Part shown: piece by piece, positions 1 to 9,122 of the stretch | Layout: each line of letters opens with the position of its first letter | Position numbering within the stretch: the first letter of the stretch is position 1 | DNA from: Pseudomonas sichuanensis | Lineage (GTDB): Bacteria; Pseudomonadota; Gammaproteobacteria; Pseudomonadales; Pseudomonadaceae | Length of the DNA stretch: 64,000 nt | NCBI RefSeq assembly: GCF_003231305.1 | Contig: NZ_QKVM01000027.1 | Coordinates: 16,181 to 80,180, forward strand | Direction: 5' to 3' | Made by a program: the position numbers and the translations under genes | Notes under the pieces: generated by a model | What the model was told of the DNA's origin: nothing | The model's input: only the letters and a program-made list of their open reading frames with translations | Databases searched by the model: none

Positions 1-482
1 ACCTCGGTCCGCTTTGCGCCCACCGGCTTCATGATCCATTCCCCGTTGATGCGCCTTACGCGGATCAGCCCCGGTTCTTCGGGCACCTTGCTTGGGTCGG
101 CGCTGAGGTGGCGTACCAGCGTGCCGTCGTCCAGCCGCTCGGTGCTGACCTTGAGCACCATGTCCCGCGGCAGCGTGGGCCACGGCAGGTTGGTGGTGAG
201 GTACACCCAGGTGCTGTCGCCCTGCACGTCCAGCAGGCGCATCTGCTCGCACGCATACAGCCATTTGCACGCCACCCGCAGGTTTTCCTGCAGGTCGGTG
301 AGCGTGCGCACGCTGGCATTCATGGTGCTGACGCCACGAAACTGCTGGTAGGGGGAGCCGGCGACGCTGCTGAGGTAGACGCGGATACCTTCGCGGTCAT
401 AGGCCAGCTGCCAGTCGTCGGCGGCCAGCAGTGGGGCCGGTAGCGACAGCAGCAGGGCAAGCAGCAGGCGGGAGAGGGGCAT
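1..482 (-). CDS. START-domain (SRPBCC) secreted protein, C-terminal part outside the window
   Basis: Partial gene: translation starts at the ATG at 482 and runs off the left edge, giving about 160 residues. Residues 1-22 form a Sec signal peptide (MPLSRLLLALLLSLPAPLLA), so the product is probably periplasmic. The rest matches the START lipid-binding fold seen in pseudomonad proteins of about 200 residues (DDWQLAYDREGIRVY, then NLPWPTLPRDMVLK). A ligand cannot be predicted. A terminator separates it from the ureidoglycine aminohydrolase gene upstream on the same strand, so it is probably a separate transcription unit. Confidence 0.75.
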   Translation of the reverse strand, partial: MPLSRLLLALLLSLPAPLLAADDWQLAYDREGIRVYLSSVAGSPYQQFRGVSTMNASVRTLTDLQENLRVACKWLYACEQMRLLDVQGDSTWVYLTTNLPWPTLPRDMVLKVSTERLDDGTLVRHLSADPSKVPEEPGLIRVRRINGEWIMKPVGAKRTE

Positions 483-528
483 GATCGGTGGCCGCAGCAA
501 GGGCAAGTTGCAAGTATGGCCACAAAAA

Positions 529-560
529 CAAAGCCCGCCATCACGGCGGGCTTTGCAAAC
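529..560 (-). terminator. Rho-independent terminator after the ureidoglycine aminohydrolase gene
   Basis: An 11-bp perfect stem (CAAAGCCCGCC at 529-539 with its complement at 545-555) and 5-base loop is followed on the minus strand by GTTTTTGTGG. It lies 18 bases past the stop codon of the gene at 573-1409. Confidence 0.8.
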
Positions 561-572
561 ATCAACCTGAAC

Positions 573-1409
<837 letters not shown>

Positions 1410-1524
1410 GAACGGTCTCGACTTGTTGTTCTCTCCCCATGCCTTTGACCACACCGGCCGGTGCGTGCAGGGGATGCCGGGACAGCATAAGAGCCTGCCC
1501 GTGGCATCCACAAATTAAATGTTG

Positions 1525-1539
1525 AAATACCCGGTATTT
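1525..1539. promoter_or_regulatory. 15-bp palindrome upstream of allE
   Basis: AAATACC at 1525-1531 and GGTATTT at 1533-1539 form a perfect inverted repeat around one central base. It lies in the 132-bp gap between the monooxygenase gene and allE, beside the former's stop codon. It could be an operator for allE or a short terminator; no T-run follows on the minus strand beyond the stem itself. Confidence 0.35.
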
Positions 1540-1541
1540 GT

Positions 1542-2906
1542 TTACTGAATGCGAACCTGGCGCCCGACATGCTCCGCCGGCAAGCGGGCGCCGTGGCCGA
1601 ACAGCTTGTGGCGCAAGGTACCGTCCTCGTAGGCGGTGGGGTAGCGGCCACGGCGTTGCAGTTCGGGCACCAACAGCTCGACCACTTGGGCCAGATCGTC
1701 TGGTTGTACCGCATAGGTGAGGTTGAAACCGTCGATGCCGGTCTGCTCCAGCCATTGCTCCAACTGGTCGGCCACCTCGCTGGCGCTGCCCACCAGCACC
1801 GGGCCGCGCCCGCCCAGGCCGACGAACTCAGCGGCCTCGCGTACGCTCCAGCGGCGGTTCGGGTCGGCGGCGGTGAACGCCGCCAGGGCGGCACGGCCGG
1901 CGTCATTCTCCACATATTCAATGGGCGCGTCGGGGTCCAGGCCTGCGAAGTCGATGCCGGTCCAGCCCGACAGCAGCGCCAGGGCGGCGTCGAGATCCAC
2001 ATAGCGGCGGTATTCGGCGAAGCGCGCTTCGGCCTGCTCGCGGGTAGCGCCGACGATCAGCAGTGCCTGTGCATAGATCAGTACCTCCTCGCGCCCGCGC
2101 CCGGCCGCCTCGCTGGCCTGGCGAATGCCGTCGGCATAGCGGCGCAGTACTGCGGGCGTCGGGCCGCTGATGAACACGCACTCGGCGTGCCGTGCGGCGA
2201 ACTGCTGGCCGCGTGCCGAGGCGCCGGCCTGGAACAGCACCGGGGTGCGCTGTGGCGAGGGTTGGCACAGGTGCATGCCGGGTACCTGGAAGTGCTCGCC
2301 GTGGTGGTTGATCGGGTGTACCCGGCTTGGCTCGATATAGCGCCCGGTTTCGCGCTCCAGCACCACCGCATCGTCTTCCCAGCTCTGCTCCCAGAGTTTG
2401 TACAGCACCTGCAGGTATTCTTCGGCCAGGTCATAGCGCTGGTCGTGGCCGAGCTGCCGGGGCAGGCCCAGGTTGCGCGCGGCGCTGTCGAGGTAGCCGG
2501 TGACGATGTTCCAGCCGACCCGGCCATTGCTCAGGTGATCGAGGGTGGACATGCGCCGGGCGAAGGGATACGGGTGCTCATAGGTCAACGAAAAGGTCAC
2601 GCCGAAGCCCAGGTGTTGTGTGACCCCGGCCATGGCCGGCACCAGTAGCAGCGGGTCGTTCACCGGCACCTGCACGCCGCCGCGCAGGGCCGCCTCGGGG
2701 CCGCCCTGGTAGACGTCGTAGATGCCCAGTACGTCGGCGATGAACAGCGCGTCGAACAGGCCGCGTTCGAGCAGGCGGGCCAGGTCGGTCCAGTAGTCCA
2801 GTTGGTTGAACGCGACGCTGGTGTTGCGCGGATGGCGCCACAGGCCGGGCGACTGGTGGCTGGCGGCGTTCATGCTGAAGGCGTTGAAGCGGATTGGGCG
2901 GGGCAT
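1542..2906 (-). CDS. FMN-dependent monooxygenase, NtaA/SnaA/DszA (LLM) family
   Basis: 454 residues with a strong ribosome binding site (AAGGAGG, 6 bases before the ATG at 2906). The opening MPRPIRFNAFSMNAASHQSP and internal blocks NGRVGWNIVTGYLDSAARNLGL and PVLFQAGASARGQQFAARHAE are typical of the NtaA/SnaA/DszA branch of flavin monooxygenases, which use FMNH2 from a separate reductase to oxidise organosulfur or aminopolycarboxylate compounds. The sulfonate-type binding protein gene upstream on the same strand suggests an organosulfur substrate. No flavin reductase is encoded nearby. The family call is firm; the substrate is inference. Confidence 0.85.
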   Translation of the reverse strand: MPRPIRFNAFSMNAASHQSPGLWRHPRNTSVAFNQLDYWTDLARLLERGLFDALFIADVLGIYDVYQGGPEAALRGGVQVPVNDPLLLVPAMAGVTQHLGFGVTFSLTYEHPYPFARRMSTLDHLSNGRVGWNIVTGYLDSAARNLGLPRQLGHDQRYDLAEEYLQVLYKLWEQSWEDDAVVLERETGRYIEPSRVHPINHHGEHFQVPGMHLCQPSPQRTPVLFQAGASARGQQFAARHAECVFISGPTPAVLRRYADGIRQASEAAGRGREEVLIYAQALLIVGATREQAEARFAEYRRYVDLDAALALLSGWTGIDFAGLDPDAPIEYVENDAGRAALAAFTAADPNRRWSVREAAEFVGLGGRGPVLVGSASEVADQLEQWLEQTGIDGFNLTYAVQPDDLAQVVELLVPELQRRGRYPTAYEDGTLRHKLFGHGARLPAEHVGRQVRIQ

Positions 2907-2962
2907 TGTTACCTCCTTGTCAGGGGCATGGCCTTCAAGGTCTTTGAATGAGATTGTGTGAG

Positions 2963-3290
2963 GGCTTCAAGGGTTCGGCGAGAGGGTTGCAGCGCCTGTG
3001 AGATCGAGCGCCGCCCGCGCGGCGCTTCGCGGGTAAACCCGCTCCCACATCTATTTCGGGCCAGTCTCTGCTGTGCCATTACCTGGCCCGCTTTGTTGGC
3101 TCGACACAATTTCAGCGTGGGCGTTGCTGCCGCCCCACATGACTCAAGACATGCGCCAAGGCGGGCAGCGGTACCTTCACAGGACTCATTGGCTCGAAAC
3201 AGATGTGGGAGCGGGTTTACCCGCGAAGCGCCGCGCGGGCGGCGCTCGATCTTGTAGGCGCAGAAAGGCTCTCGTCGAACACTTGGAGCC
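2963..3290. repeat. Composite palindromic repeat element, copy A (328 bp)
   Basis: This fills most of the 415-bp gene-free gap 2907-3321. It is a long imperfect inverted repeat: each arm runs from an outer GGCT...GTTC block through GCGCC, the palindromic GATCGAGCGCCGCCCGC block and a REP arm (GCGGGTAAACCCGCTCCCAC). The central loop contains a 44-bp segment at 3141-3184 that recurs nearly base for base in copy B (42070-42113). Both strands are open in places (2909-3316 minus, 2958-3257 plus), but these frames read through the palindromes and I do not call genes. Confidence 0.75.
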
Positions 3291-3321
3291 CCCATCCCAA
3301 TCACCTCGAAAGGCATCCTTG

Positions 3322-4302
3322 TCAGGGCAGCACAGAGGTCGGGTAAACCGCCTCGGCAACATTCAACTTACGCGGAATCAGCCCCAGCCCCTGGAAGGTG
3401 TCGGCCAGCTTCTGCTGTTCGGCGACAATCTGCGGGGTAATGGCCACGGCGTTGTAGTTGCGCCGCTCGCTGGCGGTCTTGAGCACGTCGGCACCGATAC
3501 CCAGTTGCGGCGCCAGCAGGCTGGCGACTTCGCCGGGCTGGGCGTTGGCCCATTGGCTGACCTTGGCCAGTTCGCCGAAGAAGGTCTTGAGCAGCGCGCG
3601 GTGCTGGTCGGCGAAGTCGGCGGTGGACAGGTAGAAGGTGCGGTTGTTGGACAGCCCGCTGCCGTCGCGCAGGTTCTTCAGGCCCGGCTGGTTTTCGGCG
3701 GCGGCGAGGAACGGGTCCCACAGGGTGACGGCCTGCACGCTGCCCGACTGCAGTGCGGCGACGGCATCCGCGGCGTTGTTGACGTAGGCCGGGGTGATGT
3801 CCTGGTAGCTCAGGCCAGCCTGCTCCAGGGCCACGGCCAGCAGGTACTGGGCGTTCCAGCCGCGGCCGGTGGCCACGCGCTGGCCCTTGAGCTGGGCGAC
3901 CGAGGTGATCTGGTCCTGCTCGCGCACCACCAGGCCGATGCCGCGCGGGTAGGGCTGCTCGGCGGCCAGGTAGACCGCCGGCTTGCCGGCGGCCTGGGCG
4001 AACACCGAAGGCGCGTCGGCGGCGTGGCCCAGGTCGATGGCGCCGGTGCTCAGCGCTTCGAGCAGTTGCGGGCCGGCGGCGAACTCATGCCAGCTGACTT
4101 TCACTCCCTGGGGCGCCAGGGCTTTTTCCAGGGCGCCGCTGCCCTTGAGAATGTTGATGCTGTTGAACTTCTGGTAGCCGATACGCAGGGTCTTGCCATC
4201 GTCGGCAACCGCGTTGGACCAAGGCAACAGGGCGCTGGCAACGCTGGCCAGCAGGCCGCCGATCAGCAGGCGACGCAGGGGGGAGAGGGCACGGGAAGGC
4301 AC
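3322..4302 (-). CDS. Aliphatic sulfonate ABC transporter substrate-binding protein (SsuA/TauA family)
   Basis: 326 residues from a GTG at 4302 preceded by AAGGAG. Residues 1-33 are a signal peptide ending in NAVA, so the product is periplasmic. The mature part (TLRIGYQKFNSINILKGSG, then AGPQLLEALSTGAIDLGHAADAP) is characteristic of SsuA-type binding proteins, and VTLWDPFLAAAE is a family block. No SsuB or SsuC is encoded in the window, so it must work with a permease encoded elsewhere or share one. Upstream DNA (about 4340-4440) is AT-rich and suits a sulfur-starvation promoter, but I could not identify a CysB site with confidence. Confidence 0.85.
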   Translation of the reverse strand: MPSRALSPLRRLLIGGLLASVASALLPWSNAVADDGKTLRIGYQKFNSINILKGSGALEKALAPQGVKVSWHEFAAGPQLLEALSTGAIDLGHAADAPSVFAQAAGKPAVYLAAEQPYPRGIGLVVREQDQITSVAQLKGQRVATGRGWNAQYLLAVALEQAGLSYQDITPAYVNNAADAVAALQSGSVQAVTLWDPFLAAAENQPGLKNLRDGSGLSNNRTFYLSTADFADQHRALLKTFFGELAKVSQWANAQPGEVASLLAPQLGIGADVLKTASERRNYNAVAITPQIVAEQQKLADTFQGLGLIPRKLNVAEAVYPTSVLP

Positions 4303-4506
4303 GGTGAGGGCTCCTTGAATAGGCGGGAAAGCGTGGCTCCAGCCTACGGAGCTGGCAGGGCTTATTTCAATTTGTTTATTCCATTCAGTTAGATTGTTTC
4401 GTTATTTTTATATCCATTAATTATCTTGACCAAGCCGGCCCTTGGTTTTTGACATTTTTTTCACATGCCCTTGCTACGATCTCGCCACTTCCCTGGAGCT
4501 GAATCG

Positions 4507-5370
4507 ATGAAGCATGTTCTGCGCAAGCGCAGTGTCCGCCTGGCCCTGGCCGCCAGCGCAGGGCTGGTGGCCAGCACCCTGGGCTTTTTCGCCTGGCAGA
4601 GTTTCTACCCGGTGCAGGCCGCCGATGGCTGGCGCGTGCAGGTGTTGCACGGCGCACTGGACAAGGCCGCCTCGTTGCTGCCGCAGGCCGACGGCAGCCT
4701 GCTGGTCAGCCGCGAACTCAACGGTGGCAAAGGCAGCATCCTCAAGATCGATGCCGACGGTAATCGCATGGTGCTGGTCGAAGGCTTGTCCAAACCCGAC
4801 GGCATGGTCGCCGTGGAGGGCGGCTGGGCGTTCAGCCAGGAGGTGGGCGAGGCGCCGGTCAGCCTGTCGCGCAATGGCCAGGTCATGCCCTTGTTCCAGG
4901 GCAACAATGTGCAAGGCCTGTACAACGATGGCGAACACCTTTACGCGATCGAAGACCGCAAGGGTGATGGCCGGCTGATGCGCTACGACTGGCGCAGCGG
5001 CCAGTTGGACGTGCTGCGCTCGGGCCTTAGCGAAACCGAAGGGCTGACCCGTTGCAATGACGGGCGCCTGCTCTACACCGAAAAGGCCAGCGGCAAGGTT
5101 CGGGCGCTCAGCGACGATGGCCAGGACCCCGTGGTGGTCGAAGGTCTGCGCAACCCCACGTTCCTGCTCTGCGATGCACGCGGCCTGTGGATCAGCGAGG
5201 ACTCCACCCACCGTGCCCGGCTGCTGCGCGTCGACGGCGATGGATCGCGCCATACCGTGCTCAGTTTTCTCAAGGCACCGCAAGCGATCGTGCCGGACGG
5301 CAAAGGTGGCTACCTGCTCGCCGAAGGCGGTCGCGACCGTGTGCTGCAGCTGACCCCGCCTGCGTTGTAG
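4507..5370 (+). CDS. SMP-30/gluconolactonase-like beta-propeller protein, membrane anchored
   Basis: 287 residues from the ATG at 4507, chosen over an upstream in-frame start because GGAGCTG lies just before it. Residues 10-30 form a hydrophobic segment after a basic N-terminus, acting as signal anchor or signal peptide. The remainder shows repeated propeller strands (DGSLLVSRELNGGKGSILKID, then GLYNDGEHLYAIEDRKGDG), typical of SMP-30/gluconolactonase/LRE-type propellers. Such proteins include lactonases, but I cannot place the metal ligands, so no reaction is assigned. It is divergent from the sulfonate-binding gene. Confidence 0.6.
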   Translation: MKHVLRKRSVRLALAASAGLVASTLGFFAWQSFYPVQAADGWRVQVLHGALDKAASLLPQADGSLLVSRELNGGKGSILKIDADGNRMVLVEGLSKPDGMVAVEGGWAFSQEVGEAPVSLSRNGQVMPLFQGNNVQGLYNDGEHLYAIEDRKGDGRLMRYDWRSGQLDVLRSGLSETEGLTRCNDGRLLYTEKASGKVRALSDDGQDPVVVEGLRNPTFLLCDARGLWISEDSTHRARLLRVDGDGSRHTVLSFLKAPQAIVPDGKGGYLLAEGGRDRVLQLTPPAL

Positions 5371-5401
5371 CAATTATTGCGATCCAGGGTTTGCACACCC
5401 C

Positions 5402-5456
5402 GTAGGAGCGGCGTCAGCCGCGAACACGGGCGAAGCCCGTGCCATCCAGCGCGGTG
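5402..5456. repeat. REP sequence
   Basis: A single REP unit (GTAGGAGCGGCGTCAGCCGC) followed by a CACGGGC/GCCCGTG hairpin. The same hairpin and flank recur at about 29065. It lies between two convergent genes. Confidence 0.7.
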
Positions 5457-5462
5457 CCTGCT

Positions 5463-6173
5463 TTACGGCTGAGGCCACTCCTGCACAGCGCTGCGTTCAG
5501 GATCACTGACGTGCTGCGCCACCAGCAACAACGATTGCGGCAGCGCGCTTTGCGGATGCTGCGGCTCGTGCAGTTCCAGCAGCCTGAACCCGGCCATTTC
5601 CAGGGCCTTCAACCAGCTGGCCAAGGTGCGGAAATACCAAGGCATCGGCTGCCAATCGCCGCTGAGCCCGGCGAACGACTCTTCGCGCCAGCCATCCTGG
5701 TAGTCTCCGGCGGCCGCTGTCCACGGGTGCAGGGTTTGGATCACCAGCGTTCCCTGGGCTTGCAGCAGCCCGCCCAGTGCATGCAACAAAGGAATGATGT
5801 CCTGGTGCAGCAACGCGAAGTTGGCGCAGATCAGCGAGTACTCGTGGCCAATATCCACCGTTCCTGCGGCCAACTGCTCATAACTGGCCAGGTGCACCGT
5901 AGCCGCACCCGCCGCCTGTGCAGCCGCTATCAGCGTTGCATCGCCATCCACCCCGACCGCCTCGACACCCCGCGTGGCCAGTGCCCGTAACAGCCAGCCC
6001 TCACCACAGCCAAGATCGAGCACGCGCTGCGGCTGGCGGCTGAGCACGGCGAGCAGGATGGCCTGGTCGGTAACCTGGCGGCGGGACTCGATGGCGCCGC
6101 CGCGCACGGCGTCGATCCAGGCCTGGGCGTTGTGCTGCCAACTGCGCAGCAGCGGGTCTTGTGGGGCTGGCAT
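5463..6173 (-). CDS. Class I SAM-dependent methyltransferase
   Basis: 236 residues. Motif I is VLDLGCGEGWLLRALA (about residues 50-65), followed by the acidic strand end AVGVDGD and the post-I region YSLICANFALLHQDI. These mark a Rossmann-fold methyltransferase. The substrate is not evident. The start at 6173 has GGAG 9 bases upstream. It is divergent from another methyltransferase gene at 6279; the two are not close paralogues by eye. Confidence 0.75.
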   Translation of the reverse strand: MPAPQDPLLRSWQHNAQAWIDAVRGGAIESRRQVTDQAILLAVLSRQPQRVLDLGCGEGWLLRALATRGVEAVGVDGDATLIAAAQAAGAATVHLASYEQLAAGTVDIGHEYSLICANFALLHQDIIPLLHALGGLLQAQGTLVIQTLHPWTAAAGDYQDGWREESFAGLSGDWQPMPWYFRTLASWLKALEMAGFRLLELHEPQHPQSALPQSLLLVAQHVSDPERSAVQEWPQP

Positions 6174-6278
6174 GCAAGGGCTCCGGTGGACGCGGGTGGC
6201 ACAAGGATAGGCCAGATCCGCCTTGTGTCAGGGGGCTGTTGCTCGGCACACTGGCACGTCCTCGCTAAGGAGCATGGC

Positions 6279-7031
6279 ATGGTACTGGCGAAAGCGGATT
6301 TCACCACGCGGTTGTTGCTCGACGCCGGAATAGGCCCTGGCATGCGTGTGCTGGATGTCGGTTGCGGCAGCGGCGACGTGAGCCTGCTGTTGGCCCGCCT
6401 GGTGGATGGCGATGGCGCGGTGGTGGGCGTTGACCAGGCGGCCGGGGCACTGGAGAGCGCCCGGCAACGCGAGGTGCCCAGAGGCGCTGCACCGCCTGAG
6501 TTCATCCACGCCGACCTGCACGCGCTGCCTGCCTCGCTGGGGCTGTTCGACGCCATCGTCGGGCGTCGGGTGCTGATGTACCAACCGGACGCGCCCAAGG
6601 CCGTGCGGGGGCTGGCCCGGCACCTGCTGCCGGGTGGCGTGATGGTGTTCCAGGAGCACGACGCCAGCCTGACGCCGGCCAGCCTCGAGCCTTTCCCGTT
6701 GCACCGCAAGGCCCAGCAGTGGCTGCAGCGCATGCTGGAGCAAGAGGGCGCCGACCTGCACATCGGCGTCAAGCTGCACCGCATCTTCAGCCAGGCCGGG
6801 CTTGCGGTGGAGGACCTGCGCGCCGAATGCCTGGTGCAGACGCCCGACAGCCGCTACGCCTTGGCAGATATCGTTCGCGCCTGTCTGCCGCGGATTATCG
6901 AGCAGGGTGTGGCCAGTGCCCGGCAGGTAGGTATCGAAACCCTGCAGTCACGGCTTGATGCTGAGCGTCAGGCCAGTACGGGCATCTATATCGGCGACAT
7001 GCTGTACGGCGTGGTGGCGCGCAAGCGCTGA
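6279..7031 (+). CDS. Class I SAM-dependent methyltransferase (UbiE-like)
   Basis: 250 residues from the ATG at 6279, which has AAGGAG 6 bases upstream; the frame is open further upstream but without a binding site. Motif I is VLDVGCGSGDVSLLLARLV, followed by VVGVDQAAGALESAR and FDAIVGRRVLMYQPDAPKAVRGLARHL, as in ubiE-like methyltransferases. The C-terminal half (IGVKLHRIFSQAGLAVEDLRAE) resembles the small-molecule branch. The substrate is unknown. The gene ends 14 bases before the convergent exporter gene. Confidence 0.75.
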   Translation: MVLAKADFTTRLLLDAGIGPGMRVLDVGCGSGDVSLLLARLVDGDGAVVGVDQAAGALESARQREVPRGAAPPEFIHADLHALPASLGLFDAIVGRRVLMYQPDAPKAVRGLARHLLPGGVMVFQEHDASLTPASLEPFPLHRKAQQWLQRMLEQEGADLHIGVKLHRIFSQAGLAVEDLRAECLVQTPDSRYALADIVRACLPRIIEQGVASARQVGIETLQSRLDAERQASTGIYIGDMLYGVVARKR

Positions 7032-7045
7032 TCGCCCGGCCGTGG

Positions 7046-7927
7046 TCAGCGCCTGGGCGCTGGCAGCAACGCCAGCGCCACTCCGCCGAGCACCACCAGC
7101 GAAGCCAGGCTCAAGCGCCACGACAGCGGCTCGCCCAACAGCAACACCCCGCCCAGTGCGGCGATCACCGGCACGCTCAGTTGCAAGGTTGCCGCTTGCT
7201 GGGCACTCATGTACCTGACCACGCCATACCACAGGCTGTAGCCGGCACCCGAGGCCAGCACTCCGGAGCCCAGGGCGTACCACACACCCTCACGGCTCAA
7301 GGTTGCAGGCTGCCAGCCGAGCAGCAGCGCAATGGCCGCCAGCGCCAGCAAGGGCAGGCAGCGCAGGAAGTTGCCGGCCGTGTCGGCCAACGCATCGGCC
7401 GAGCCCTTGCCCAATAGCGAATAGACGCCCCAGGCCACCCCCGACAGCAGCATCATCACGGCGCTGGCCAGTGGTGGTGCGTCGGCGCCGGGCAACAGCA
7501 GGGCGATGAGCCCGGCAAAGGCCAGCAGCATGCCGGCCAGCACCCGCCGTTGCAGGGCTTCGCCGCGCAGCAGGGCGAAGGCGAACATGCTCAGTTGCAC
7601 CGCGCCGAACAAGATCAGCGCGCCCACCCCGGCACCCAGTTGCAGGTAGGCGATGGAAAACAGCCAGGCATAGGCCAGCAGCGCGAGGCTGCCCGCCCAG
7701 CTGCCCCCAGGCCGGCGGCGCCGCTGGCCGAGGCCGAGCAGGGCGGCGAGCAGCAGCGCGCCACTGCCCAGGCGGATGGCGGTAAAGGCATTGGCATCGA
7801 TGGCGCCGTCACGCAGGGCCAGGCGGCAAAACAGTGAATTGGCGGCGAAGGCCAGCAGGCTCAGGGCGATGGGCAGCACCAGCGAGCGGCGTGGCAGGGC
7901 CAGGTGGAAGCTCTTGTCGTTGTTCAT
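7046..7927 (-). CDS. EamA/DMT-family inner-membrane transporter
   Basis: 293 residues with about ten hydrophobic segments in two similar halves, the pattern of EamA (drug/metabolite transporter) proteins that export amino acids or other metabolites. Family blocks include NSLFCRLALRDGAIDANAFTAIR near the N-terminus and YMSAQQAATLQLSVPVIAALGGVLLLGEPLSW in the second half. The substrate cannot be read from sequence. A 200-bp divergent promoter region separates it from the quinone oxidoreductase gene. Confidence 0.8.
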   Translation of the reverse strand: MNNDKSFHLALPRRSLVLPIALSLLAFAANSLFCRLALRDGAIDANAFTAIRLGSGALLLAALLGLGQRRRRPGGSWAGSLALLAYAWLFSIAYLQLGAGVGALILFGAVQLSMFAFALLRGEALQRRVLAGMLLAFAGLIALLLPGADAPPLASAVMMLLSGVAWGVYSLLGKGSADALADTAGNFLRCLPLLALAAIALLLGWQPATLSREGVWYALGSGVLASGAGYSLWYGVVRYMSAQQAATLQLSVPVIAALGGVLLLGEPLSWRLSLASLVVLGGVALALLPAPRR

Positions 7928-8129
7928 GCAATACCCACGGGGCCTGAAGTCGTCAGGAGGTCGTGATCAGAGTCTCGGCAATTGCGGGCTGGCAAGGCAA
8001 CCGCGCTGTGGGTTTTATTCGGGCTATTGCTGTTTCAAGTGCACGAATCATCTGCACCAGGCCTCATTGTTCGATCTATTGCAGCACTCTAGCCTCAGCC
8101 TGACTTTGCAATCACCCAAGGAAACGAAC

Positions 8130-9104
8130 ATGGCCAAGCAAGTAGTCCTGCAGCAGACCGGCGGCACCGAAGTCCTGCACCTTCAGGACCTGCCGGTACA
8201 ACAACCCGGCCCTGGCGAGGTATGGCTGGAACAGGCCGCTATCGGGGTCAACCCGCTGGACGTGCTGCAGCGCAAGGGTGGCGCGCCGTTGCCGCTGCCC
8301 TGCAGCTTGGGCCTGGAGGGTGCCGGGCGAGTGGCCGCGGTAGGCGCAGGCGTCACCAACGTGAAGGTGGGCGACCCTGTCGGCTATGCCACCGGCCCGC
8401 TTGGCGCCTACGCCAGCGCTCGCCTGTACCCGGCCGAGCGGTTGGTGAAGCTGCCGGCGGGCCTGAGCGAAGAGCAGGCCGCCGCGACTCTGTTCAAGGG
8501 CATCACCGCCCAATACCTGCTGACCAGCACCTATCCGGTCGGCCGTGGCACGCGGGTACTGATCTATGGCGCCGCCGGAGCGCTTGGCCAGTTGATGGTG
8601 CCTTGGGCCAAACACCTGGGGGCGACCGTCATCGGTGTGGTGTCGCGGCCACAGAGCATGGCCCGGGCCAAGGCGGCAGGGTGTGACCACGTGCTGCAGT
8701 TCAATGCCGCCACCCTGGCCGCCGAGGTGCGCGAGCTGACCGCCGGGGAGGGCGTGGATGTGGTCTACGACAGCGTCGGGCGCCTTTCGCTCGACGCTTC
8801 GCTGGACAGCCTGCGCCCGCGCGGTCTGCTGGTGTCGTTCGGCGGCAGCTCCGGCGCACCGGCAGCCATCGAGGTCGCCACGCTCAATGCCAAGGGCTCG
8901 CTGTTCGTCACCCGGCCGTCACTGGCTGCCCATACCCGCACCGTCGAGGAGTACCAGGCCCGCGCCGCAAGCGTGCTGGCAGCGCTCGCCGCGGGTATCA
9001 TCCAGCCGCGGATCTGGCGCCGCTACCCGTTGGCCGATGTGGCCAGGGCCCATGAAGACCTGGAGCAGGGCCGGTCGGAGGGGGCGTTGATCCTTACCCC
9101 CTGA
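8130..9104 (+). CDS. NADPH:quinone oxidoreductase, zinc-independent MDR family
   Basis: 324 residues from the ATG at 8130, preceded by AAGGAAACGAAC. It contains the MDR N-terminal domain (AAIGVNPLDVLQRKGG, then CSLGLEGAGRVAAVGAGV) and a Rossmann domain with LIYGAAGALGQLMVPWAKHLGA at about residues 145-165. The zinc-ligand cysteines of alcohol dehydrogenases are absent, so this is the QorA type, which reduces quinones with NADPH. The LysR gene follows within 20 bases on the same strand and may be co-transcribed. Confidence 0.85.
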   Translation: MAKQVVLQQTGGTEVLHLQDLPVQQPGPGEVWLEQAAIGVNPLDVLQRKGGAPLPLPCSLGLEGAGRVAAVGAGVTNVKVGDPVGYATGPLGAYASARLYPAERLVKLPAGLSEEQAAATLFKGITAQYLLTSTYPVGRGTRVLIYGAAGALGQLMVPWAKHLGATVIGVVSRPQSMARAKAAGCDHVLQFNAATLAAEVRELTAGEGVDVVYDSVGRLSLDASLDSLRPRGLLVSFGGSSGAPAAIEVATLNAKGSLFVTRPSLAAHTRTVEEYQARAASVLAALAAGIIQPRIWRRYPLADVARAHEDLEQGRSEGALILTP

Positions 9105-9122
9105 TCCCGGATGAGCCTTGCC

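Noticed and set aside
2909..3316. Open frames on both strands (135 and 99 residues or more)
   Set aside because: They read through the composite palindromic repeat and yield the arginine-rich strings typical of REP translation; no independent coding evidence.
4449..4480. TTGACA and TACGAT as a sigma70 promoter of the beta-propeller gene
   Set aside because: The spacing is 20 bases, too long for a confident call.
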